Part shown: piece by piece, positions 42,387 to 54,300 of the stretch
Numbering within the stretch: position 1 is the first letter of the stretch
Layout of the letters: every line of letters begins with the position of its first letter
From: Acidobacteriaceae bacterium
GTDB lineage: Bacteria; Acidobacteriota; Terriglobia; Terriglobales; Acidobacteriaceae
Reading direction: 5' to 3'
Assembly: GCA_025462885.1 (NCBI GenBank)
Contig: JAOAPN010000013.1
Location: forward strand, 496,001-560,000
Length of the DNA stretch: 64,000 nt
The notes under the pieces: generated by a model
What the model was told of the DNA's origin: nothing
Database searches by the model: none
The model's input: the letters and a program-made list of their open reading frames with translations, nothing else
Made by a program: the position numbers and the translations under genes

Positions 42387-45300
42387 TTGTCAACCGTGAA
42401 CTATCCAGCACATTCCATTGCTGTCGTTGGGTTAGCGTGCCGATTCCCTGGGGCTCGCGATGCCTCCGAATTTTGGAGAAATCTCGTCGAAGAAGTCGAG
42501 TCGATCGAGTTCTTTCCTCACGCCGTGCTCAGGGAAAGAGGGATGAAGACATCCGAATGGTCCGATCCAGCCTATGTTGCGGCCCACGGTACAGTGCCCC
42601 ACGCGCATGCCTTCGACGCCCATTACTTCGGGATCAGTGCAAATGAGGCACGCGCAATCGATCCTCAGCAGCGTCTCTTGCTCGAATGTGCCCATGCGGG
42701 CCTCGAAGACGCTGGGTGCGATCCAACCGGTTTCCTTGGCCGCGTTGGTGTCTTCTCCGGTTGCGGGTCGAGTCAACACGCGGCCCGTGTGCGTGCAGAC
42801 GCTGAGTTGATGTCGGCCCTCGGCAACGAGATCGTTCAACTTTCCAATTCGCGTGACTTCGTGAGTACGCGAATCTCTTACAAGCTTGGCCTTACCGGGC
42901 CGAGCATAGCGGTTCTAACGGCATGCTCAACATCACTAGTCGCGATTCATCTAGCGTGTCAAAGCCTGCTTTTGCGGGAATGTGACCTTGCACTCGCGGG
43001 TGGGGCGACTGTTGATGCGGAACCGGTTGGGTATCGCTTTGTCAACGGAGGAAAGCTCTCTCCAGATGGACACTGCAGAGCCTTCGATCGTTCAGCGGCT
43101 GGAACCGTTCCTGGATCAGGTGCCGGAATAGTTGTTCTTAAACGACTTGAGGATGCTCTGCGAAATGGCGATTCGATTCGCGCAGTAATTCGAGGAAGCG
43201 CCATCAATAATGATGGTGATTCAAAAGTCGGGTTTACGGCGCCCGCAATACGAGGACAGGCCCAATGTATCACCGAAGCGCTCTCAGTTAGTGAGATCGG
43301 GCCAGAAGCGATCGACTTCATCGAGACACATGGCACCGGTACCCCATTGGGCGATCCGATTGAGATCGCTGCCCTGTCGGAAGTGTTCTCAGGAACAAAT
43401 CGTAAAGAGAAGTGCGCAATAGGATCCGTCAAGACGAACATCGGCCACCTTGATGCTGCTGCGGGAGTAGCAGGTTTCATAAAGGCTGTCCTCACCCTGC
43501 AGAATCAAGCCTTCCCAGCTACGCTTCACTACCAAAGTCCTAATCCTGAAACACAATTATCGAGAACTCCATTTTATGTAAATACGACTCTGAAGCGCTG
43601 GGATGACCGTGTGACACCGCTACGAGGGGGGATAAGCGCATTTGGCATAGGTGGAACGAATGTGCACGTCATTCTGGAAGAAGGCCCCGCGATATCTCCA
43701 CCATCGGGTCGTGATGCACCGCAACTCATCGTCTTAAGCACCAAAACTTCGTCAAGCCTACATGCGTCCAGAAGCAATCTGGCCGCATTCCTACAGACTC
43801 ACGAAACTCTGGCTCTCCGTGACCTCGCCTTTACCCTTCAGGAAGGACGTCAAGCACATCCGGAGAGATGCGCTGCAGTCGCTGACAGCGTCGGAGCCAC
43901 CAGGGATCTACTCCTGCATGGAAACGGAACTTCTTGGTTCAGCAACACAGCGAAGCAGTCTATCTCGATAGCGTTCTTGTTTCCGGGCGGAGGAACGCAG
44001 TACCTGGGTATGGCGCAGGACTTGTACGAGCGCATCCCTTTCTTCCAGGAAACATTGCACCGATGTTTCTCGCTTGCCGTGAACGAGTTGGGGATCGACC
44101 TTTCCCAAATCGTATTCCCGAAGACGGATCGGGCGAAGGAGGCGCAGGCTGAGCTGGCATCGATTAAGTACGCGTTACCTGCCCTGTTTTCGATCGAATA
44201 TGCGATTGGTCAACTCTTGATTGCGTCGGGCATTCGGCCGAAAGCCATGCTAGGACATAGCATGGGTGAGTATGTTGCGGCCACTACGGCGGGCGTGTTC
44301 ACGCTCGACGGTGCGCTGCGAGTGGTCTCCGCACGTGCACGCCTCATGAACTCGTTGCCAAAGGGAACGATGCTCGCCGTTCCAATGTCAGAGTCAGAGG
44401 CGAAAGAGCTCTGCTCGCGAGAGATAGAGCTCGCGGCAGTGAACAGTCAATCGAACTGCGTTCTTGCAGGTTCCTGCGACGCCATCGAAGCACTCGAACG
44501 GCAATTGACTGCCCGAGAGGTGGTGACCCGGCGCCTCCATATATCTCACGCATCGCATTCCTCCGCGATGGAGCCGATTCTTGACACTTTCGCCGATGTG
44601 GTTCGAGAAGTGCCTCTCAGCGCTCCTGATTTGCCGTTCCTGTCCAACGTCACTGGCACATGGATTACTGCGGATGAAGCCACAGATCCCGCATATTGGG
44701 TGAATCACTTAAGAAACACCGTGCGATTTTCTGATGGTCTTGCGCGGCTTCGCGAAACCCGGCCCACCCTGTTGATTGAGAGCGGCCCAGGCCAAACATT
44801 GACCACCTTTGCAATGAGAGACATCCCCCATTCGGAATCCACTGTAGTAACCGCTCTGCCATCAGCCAATGACGCAATACGAAGCGACACTCAGTTTCTG
44901 TCGGTAATGGGGGCGGCGTGGACGTGTGGAGTGGATATCGATTGGAGTGTGATCCGAAGTAAAGGTCGCCATTCCCGAGTTTCCCTCCCAACATATCCCT
45001 TCGAAAGGACCGAGTATCGAGTTGCCTGCAGTAGGCAGGGGGCATCCGTTTCCGAGGTGAGCGGTGAAACAGAGATGAGCAAAGCGAACGAAGAGTCTTC
45101 AATCGCGGGTTTTCGCGAAGACATTCATACACGCATCAGATCCGTATTTGCGAAGCTAATGGGCATAGATGTGGCGGTAATAGGAAGAGACCGTACCTTC
45201 CTCAGCTTGGGAGCGGACTCTCTGCTCCTTATGCAAGCGAGTAGGAAGCTTGAAAGCGAGTTCGGCATCAGCATTCCATTCAGGCTCTTGTTGACTAAAT

Positions 45301-48300
45301 TGTCTACAAGCGACGACTTGGGCAACTACTTGATGGAAAACCTGCCCTCCCGTCCGTTCCGAGGTCAGTCGACAATCGAGAACAGAGATCCGGCAGAGAC
45401 ATCAGGCAACACCGCCGGCCCCGCACAAGCGCACAGCTCTCCGCCGGTCCGTGAAGAAGCTGAAGCGGGAATGGCACGTAGCACAAGCGCTTTGCACGAG
45501 ATATTCCACCGACAATTGGCTGTGATGCAGGCGCAACTCGAGGTGTTGAATACGGGGCGTCTAGGTCCCTCCCTCGGCAGCCTTGAGAGGCCGTCAGATA
45601 TTGATGGAGTGAGAACTGCTCCTGTGGACAGGCAGTCAATGGGCACGGGCAGAGATTTCCCAAACCAGGGTGATCGGATGATGTCTCACGGACCCCACAG
45701 ACCCGTGAAACTCACACTTAACCAAAACGCCGAACTCACCCATGAACAAAGAGACTATTTTGAGATCTTCGTACACGGATATAACACTCGGACTCGCCGA
45801 TCTAAAGAGTACGCCGCCACCTATCGCGCAGTCCTGGCAGATAATCGGGCCTCAATAGGCTTTCGGCTTGCGACGAAGGAACTCGTCTATCCCATCGTAG
45901 GGACGCGGTCCGAGGGTGTGCGTCTATGGGACTTGGATGACAACGAATACATCGACTTCACCTTAGGCTTTGGAGTTCACTTTTTCGGACATCGTCCTGG
46001 GTTCATAGTCGATGCTGTTGAAGATCAGCTCGAGAACGGGTTTCATTTGGGTCCGCAATCCGACCTCGCCGGCCCGGCAGCCAAGTTGGTCTGCGAGTTG
46101 ACAGACATGGATCGCGTCGCGTTCTGTAACACAGGGTCGGAAGCGGTAATGACTGCCATTCGTATAGCACGCACCGTAACGCAGCGAAATCGCATCGTTT
46201 TATTTAGGAATTCGTATCATGGTTGCTTCGACGGCGTCCTGGCCCGACCGACCTTCGACGAAGGTGAGTTGCGGTCGCTTCCAGTAGCCCCGGGTACTCC
46301 TCAGGGAATGGTCGATGATGTCGCAGTCTTGCAATATGGTGCCGATGAGGCACTCTCCTATATTGAACAGAACGCGCAAAACATTGCGGCCGTACTCGTT
46401 GAGCCTATTCAAAGTCGCAACATCGAATTTCAGCCGAGACTGTTCCTGAAACAACTCCGCGCGACGACGACTAAGTTGGGGATAGCTCTCATCTTCGATG
46501 AGACCATCACCGGCTTCCGGTTGGAGCAAAAGGGGGCGCAGGGTTTTTTCGGTATCGTTGCCGATCTGGCGATCTACGGGAAGCTGATTGGCGGAGGCTT
46601 CCCCATTGGGATAGTTGCAGGTAAGGCCTTCCTTATGGATGCGATCGACGGCGGTTCGTGGTCGTTTGGCGACGACTCCTTTCCCGAAAAATCTCAGACT
46701 TTCTTCGCTGGCACTTTCTGTAAACATCCGTTAGCGATGGCTGCGGTGTGCGCAGTAGCCTCTCATCTTAAGAAAGAAGGTCCAAACCTTCAGGCTGAAC
46801 TCAATGCCCGTGCTGCGAGGCTGGTGAACAGGCTTCGGAGCGTGATCGCCACGGCAAATGCCCCTATCCGAATCACTACGTGCTGCTCCCTATTCCAGTT
46901 TCACGTTGACGGAAATGACATATTCGCCAGCCTGTTGTTTGCCCACTTGGTTCAGCACGGGATGTACATATGGGAAGGGCGTGGATGTTTTCTTTCTACA
47001 TCGCATTCCGACGAAGATTGCGACAAGCTCGTTCGAGCCTTGGCAGATACTCTATCGGAGCTTCGCAGCGCTGGGTTCGACACCAAGGATCGTGCCAAAG
47101 AGCTCTACTCCCAGGAGAGCACGCCATCGGAAAGCGGCATGCTTCAACTGCGACAATACCCACTCACACTTGGGCAGAAGCAAATATGGATACACTCGCA
47201 GATCAGTGAGGCCGCCTCTTGTGCTTACAACGAGCAGTTTCTTTGCCGTCTAGAGGGCACTCTCGATGAAGCCGCCTTGCGGCAAGCGATCCTGGATGTT
47301 GTCCAACAACATGAGGGGTTGCGAACGATCTTCGATGCTTCAGGTGAGAACCAATATGTGCTGTCGTCAATTCCCATCGACTTACGGGTTCACCGATTGT
47401 CGGAGCGCAAGACTGAGTCCTCTCCGTGGTTGAAGACGCTCAGACAACCATTCAATTTCACTCAAGGGCCGATGTTCCGTGTCAACGTCTTCCAGCAGTC
47501 GGATTCGGAGCAGATCTTGCAGATCGTCTTCCATCATCTCGCGATAGATGGCGTAGCCTTCTCGCTCCTGTATCGCGATCTTTCTACAGCCTATGCAGCA
47601 CGGGAAAGGGGCGAGAGGGGCAGCTTACCAGTTGCAATGCAACTCAGCGAATATCTGGAACTCATCAAGACTCGCTCAGATTCCCGTACAGAGGATAAGA
47701 TATCGTGGCTCAGAGACTTCGACGGGGCGGTGCCCCTCGCAATGCCTACAGATCACCCGCGACGCGGGATGCCGACTGGAGAGACCGACGATGTGCGGCT
47801 GCGGCTGAGCCCGGATTTAGTTACGAATGTTAGTAACTTCGGTCGCAGCAACGGGCTCACGCTATTCATGTCGTTGCTCGGCACTCTCTTCGCGGCTTTA
47901 CATCGCTTTTCTGGCCAAGATGACATTGTACTCGGTGTCCCATATGAAGGCCGACCATTTCCTGGCTCTGAGTCTGTGGTTGCTCAATGCATCGATGTTC
48001 TGCCAATCCGAAGCCGTGTGTCATGGAGCGATTCACTCGATAAGCTCTTGGTCAGAACGCGCGACCTACTTCTTACCGCATACGAGCGAGATACGTTCAC
48101 TTATATGCTTCTCCAAGAACAGCACTCGTCAGGCTCACGGCGGTTACCTCTCATATCCGTCGCATTCAACCTGGAGCCCCAAAAAACTACAACCGGGGAA
48201 CGTCCAAGGGGCTTTGGAAGTTTGTCGACATCCAAGATGGACAACCTCACTGGAGCGCTCGCGAAAGTAGACATTCATTTCGATGCAGTTGAGCATGACG

Positions 48301-51300
48301 CGGGTATCGATCTGATCTGCCAATACAATCGGGACCTCTATCAAGTCACAACGATGGATTCTCTCCTGTCTGCGTGGAGACATACTCTACAGCAGTTCTG
48401 TGTGTCCCCGGAGTGCCCACTTGATCAGATTTCGGTCCTTCAAGAAGCTCAACGAGAACTCGTTCTGAGGAAATGGAATGAGACAGGGGTGTCCTATCCG
48501 CGGGAAGAGTGCATACATGATGCATTCGAAAGACAGGTCCAAGCATCTCCCGATGCCATCGCGATCGTGTTTGACGACACCGAGTACACATACTCAGAGG
48601 TGAACCAGCGCGCGAACCAGTTGGCGAACTACCTCATCTCTATCGGCGCAGGACCAGAAGTGCGGGTGGGTGTTCACCTAACCCGCGGGCCGGAGCAGAT
48701 AATCTCAATCTTGGCTGTGCTGAAAGCCGGCGGCGGCTACGTTCCCTTAGATCCCTCATATCCCGTAGAACGCTTGAAGGTTCTAGTAGAAGACTCGAAC
48801 GCACCACTTATTCTGTCAGAAACTCAGGTTGTCGACACTCTCCCTCTCACGAACACCTTTGTTGTAGTTGTAGATGGGGAATCATCGACGGACATACGGG
48901 CGCAGTCTTTCGATACCCCTAGAACCGCAACTGTTTCGGACAACCTTGCATACATCGTCTATACATCGGGATCAAGCGGGCGTCCCAAAGGAGTTGAGGC
49001 CTGCCATCGGGGCGTGACGAATCTCGCGTACGCACAAGCCAAGCAGTTCGACATCGCCCTCGGCCGTAGAGTCCTGCAGTTTGCGTCGCTGTCGTTTGAC
49101 GCATCTGTTTCGGAGATATTCAGCACTCTCTTAACAGGAGCCACTTTGGTAGTGGCGAGGAGTCATGAGATTCTTCCAGGGCCATCGCTAAGGGAGACAC
49201 TGCAGCGCGGAAAGGTTAATGTGGTTACCCTGCCGCCGTCAGTTCTCGCGGTCCAGGATTCTACGCACCTTCCTGAGTTGAATACGGTAGTGAGCGCTGG
49301 AGAATCTCTTCCCAGTTCGGTCGTGGCCGCTTGGAAGACCAACTTTCGAAAAGTGATCAACGCATACGGACCATCCGAAACGACGGTTTGTGCTTCCTTG
49401 GGAGAATGCATATCCGTTGCTGCTGTTCCCGGGATCGGAAGGCCAATAGACAACATGCAGGTTTACGTCCTCGATCCGAACTTGGACCCGGTGCCTCTCG
49501 GTGCAATTGGAGAGCTATATATTGGCGGTGCAGGGGTTGCGCGCGGATATCTTGGCCACCCGTCTTTGACTGCGGACCGATTTATCCCGGATCCATTTGG
49601 TGATACCAACTGCAGGATTTACCGAACGGGTGATTTGGGGCGGTGGACCGGAAACGGCACGCTCGAATTTGTCGGTCGCTCAGACAGGCAACTTAAACTT
49701 CGCGGGTTCCGGATCGAACCCGAGGAGATCGAACGAGCATTGATAGCACAGTTCTCGGTCAGGGCTGCGGCTGTAGTGGTCCGCGAAGACAGTCCTGGCG
49801 ACCGACGCTTGGTGGCCTACATCGTTGGGGACTCCGACGCCAACCGAATCCAGGATCGGCTGTCAGCCTCTCTTCCGGACTATATGATCCCAAATCACAT
49901 CGTCACACTAGAGGCACTCCCCTTGACTGCGAACGGGAAGTTGGACGTCAATTCGCTTCCATTGCCGGAATTTCGTTCAGCTGAACCAACGCCGGAGCTA
50001 CCCACCACACCGCTGGAAGCAACGATTTCTGAGATATGGGCTGACATCCTTAACGTCGCTAGAGTGAACGCCGTGGATGACTTCTTCGCTTTAGGGGGTC
50101 ATTCCCTACTTGCAACGAGGCTTGTTGTTCGACTCAGGGATGTGCTGGGCATCGAGCTCTCTGTTGGAACGCTCTTTGAGAATCCCACTGTGCGCTCACT
50201 CGTTGCTTGGATTGATGCCAAACGGAGCACGACGATTGCAAGAGAACCAGAAATTGTGCCTATGTCGAACCAGCCATCTGCACCCCTTTCTTCGAGCCAA
50301 GAGCGTCTATGGTTTTTAGATAAGCTGCATCCTTCCTCCTCTCTTAACAATGTTGCATCTGGCTTGAGATTAAAAGGGCAACTCAATGTCGAGGCTCTTG
50401 TGCGGGCCTTCGAGGACATAGTTGGGCGTCATGAGATTCTTCGCACTCAATTCATAGACTCGAGCGAAGGACCAAGACAAGTTGCGATACCCCACGCCAG
50501 CGTGCCGGTCTCTGTGGAGGATCTGCGTTACCTTCCCGAACATGAGCGCGAGGCACTGATCAAAAGATTACTGCGAAAGGAAGCAAGCAAGCCATTCGCC
50601 TTGGAGAAAGAGCGGCCCGTTCGGGCGACGTTATTCAAACTCGCTGACGAGAACCACATTCTCTTGGTCTGTGCTCACCATATCGTTACGGACGAATGGA
50701 GCACAGGCATTTTCTTTCGCGAGCTCGCATTTCTTTACCGACAACATTGCCTGGGAGAGCCGGCACAACTCCCCGCTCTGCGATTTCAGTATAGGGACTA
50801 TGCCGTCTGGCAGCGTCAACAGATAGTATCTGACGATTTGGCCTGGTGGTCACGTCATATGTCAGGGGCACCTGATGTCAGCACGATCCCTAGTCCTCAT
50901 CCGAGACCGGCGGTGCTAAGTAATCGTGGCGCGTTTCAGCCCATTAGAATCTCGCAAGAACTCGCCTTACAGATCCGGGAGTTCGCAAAGCGGGAACGAA
51001 GCACGCTGTTCATCACTTTCCTAACAGCTTTACAGACATTGGTAGCGAAATACAGCGCCTCCTCGGATGTTGTTATTGGCGCACCTTTCTCAGGACGCCT
51101 TCGGCCTGAATGGAACGATCTAATCGGCCTTTTCGTCAATGTGCTTCCTCTCAGGACTGATCTATCGGGAGATCCTAGTTTTCGAGAAGCGATGTCTCGC
51201 GTTCGCCTGGTAACTGCCGAGGCATCTGATCATCAAGCTGTGCCCTTCGATCATCTAGTGAAGGAGTTCCGTCTTGGACGATCCTCCAATATTCCGCCGC

Positions 51301-54300
51301 TATTCCAGATCACTCTCACGTTGAATGAGAAGCCGAAAGAGCGTATCACTCTGCAGCACCTAGATATAGTTCCACTGGAAGTCGGGATCGACGGTGTCAA
51401 AGCGGACATTTCTCTGGTCGTCTCCGCGGACGGCGAATCTTTCGACGGCGGCTTCATCTATAACACCGGGCTCTTCGACGGGGCGAGCATGAGCAATTTG
51501 TCGGAAGAGTTCGTGCATCTGCTTGAGCAAGCCATCAAAGATCCGGATACCGTGCTCTCTACGCTCACATCCAAACAGAAGACAGTCTCTCCTGTACATA
51601 CTGCAGTTGACGTTGGTATGCGATTTGTCAAGCCCGACAGTCCTTTAGAACAGGTCATCGCCCGCGTGTTCAGCACAGTGTTGGCGCGATCACATATCGG
51701 TGCTTCCGATAACTTCTTTGAGGTTGGAGGGCACTCGCTGCTCGCGGTCCGCGCCGTCGCTCATTTGGGTGAAATCGTCGGAGTGCCAATATCGGTTCAG
51801 ACATTGTTCGATTATCCAACCGTGAACGAGCTCGCGCAATGGATTGCGGAGAAGCGAGAATTGAACCTGCCCGTCCGCAGACCGATCGAACGCACGGACC
51901 AAAGGGAATCGATTCCGCTCTCATTCGCGCAGGAACGGATCTGGATTCAGCAAAAGCTGCAACCTTCAAGTTCGTTCTACAACATGCCGGCCGTCAAACA
52001 TTTTCATGGCCCCCTCGATGCCGCTTCATTTCATCGAGCCCTCAAGGATATCTTCAACCGCCACGACATCCTCAGGACGCAGTTCGTCGAAGTTGACGGA
52101 ATCCCTCGGCAGGTAATAACGCCAGGTGTTGAGCGCATTCTGGTCCAGCATGACATCTCGCACATGCCTGTGCCGCAGCGTGAAGAGGAGAGACAAGCGT
52201 TCATTATGCGGACCGCGGCGGCACCGTTCGACTTGGAACAAGGTCCTCTTGCGCGTGCAGTTCTAGTAAAGCTCGCGGAGGATGATCACTTATTCATCCT
52301 CTGCTTTCATCACATCATTTGCGATGGCTGGAGCATGACGTTGTTTTTCGAAGAACTGCTGAGCTCATATACCGGGAACGGCCTCGGATCAGATTCCGCT
52401 AGTGGCTCTGGGGCGTTGCAATATGCAGATTATGCATCATGGCAGCGCACGCAATCCGTTGACATAGTTGCTGGTGGCCTTATCTGGTGGAAAGAGCAAC
52501 TAAAGGATGTGCCACCGCTCCTTCCTCTTCCGACGGACTACCCACGCCCTCCGTTCCAAGGAGACAGATCCGATGTCGTTCCCATCGCGCTCTCTGCACA
52601 AACGTCGGCAAAACTCCAGGCGATTGCGATCGAAGAAGGGGTCACGCTGTATATGGTTCTTCTCGCTGCCTGGGCAATGGTTCTAGCCCTATATTGCGAG
52701 ACAGAGGACATCGTAGTCGGGACCACTGTTGCTGGCCGGACCATGCCAGAGCTGGAGAAGATAATCGGGCTGTTCATGAACACGGTGGTGATTCGAACAA
52801 ATGTTTCTGACAATCCGACGTTTCAGGAAGTTATAACGCGAGTGAAGAGAGGTGCTTTAGGGGCGTTCGACCATCAGGAGATTCCGTTCGAACGCCTCGT
52901 GAAGGAGATCCAACCGGAGCGCACGCTCAGCTACACCCCAATCTTCCAGGTGCTGTTCGAACTCCACGAGGCCATGGGCTCGTCGACGGTTTCTGCAGGC
53001 TTAACGATGTCGGACGTTGCCGTTGATATTAAAGTTGCGAAGCACGATCTTCAGATCTCTTTGAGCACGCGCCCATCCGGCATTAGTGGAGGGTTAACCT
53101 TCCGCACGGAGCTGTTCGACCGCTGTTCTGTCGAGGGCATCGTAAGCCATTTCACCCATGTCATCACTCGACTTGCCGAAAATCGACAGATACGTTTGGC
53201 TGAGCTGTCGTCAGCGAGCGAAAAGGACCTGGATACGCTCATGTCGGTCTGGAACGACAAGGATGACGTGATGGAAGCACACAGGTGCATGCACCATCTC
53301 TTTGAGGCACAGGTTTCGAAGACACCAGATGCAGTGGCGCTGACGTTTGGTGATTCCACCCTCACGTATCACGAGTTGGATAGCCTAGCGAACCAACTTG
53401 CTGGAAAGCTGAGCCGGTTTGGGGTCCAGCAAGAGGCGCGGGTGGGAATATACCTTGAGAGAGGATTCGACATCATTGTCGCAATTTTCGGTGTTCTCAA
53501 ATCAGGAGGGGCGTATGTTCCGGTGGACCCGGGGCATCCATCGGACAGAGTTAGCTACATTCTGACAGACTCGGATTGCAAGGTTGTTCTCACCAACGCC
53601 TCGCTCAGGGATCGCATGACAAGGCAAGACGGACTTACGCCCCTTCTGCTAGACGAACTCCTGCAAGAACCTAGCCCAAGCAGCCAGAAGCCTCTAAAAT
53701 CTGATGTTTCAGCTTCCAATCTCGCGTACGTAATTTACACATCTGGCAGCACGGGGCGCCCTAAAGGCGTAGCCATGCATCACCGCGGAATATGCAACTA
53801 CATTTCTTGGGGTATTGCAGCCTATGGAGCAGACAGTGGAAACGGTGCGCCGGTCTTTTCGTCAATGTCAGTTGACCTCACGATCACAAATCTCCTTCCT
53901 CTCTTCGCGGGAAGGCCAGTACATGTCCTACCTGAGGAAGATCCGATCGAGCATCTCGCGGCATTGTTCCGCACACGTCCTGACTTCGGCCTCGTGAAGA
54001 TAACACCAATCCATTTAAGCCTTCTTAGCAACTTGCTTGACCCCGCGGAGATGGCGGCTTGTTCCCGGACGTTGGTTATCGGCGCGGATTTCCTCATGGG
54101 TGAGTCAACGGTCCTGTGGCAGGACAATGCACCTGGAACACGGCTGCTTAACGAGTATGGCCCGACAGAGACCGTTGTCGGATGCTCAGCATACGAGATC
54201 AAGCAGGGCGCTCACCGTGCGGGGCCAGTTCCTGTTGGCAGGGCAATCCAGAACTTAAAATTCTACGTTCTCGACTCCGAGATGACACCCGTCGCCCCTG

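Noticed and set aside
42959..43495. Long antisense ORFs within the synthetase genes
   Set aside because: They mirror the codon pattern of the sense frame, lack ribosome-binding sites and have no domain character.
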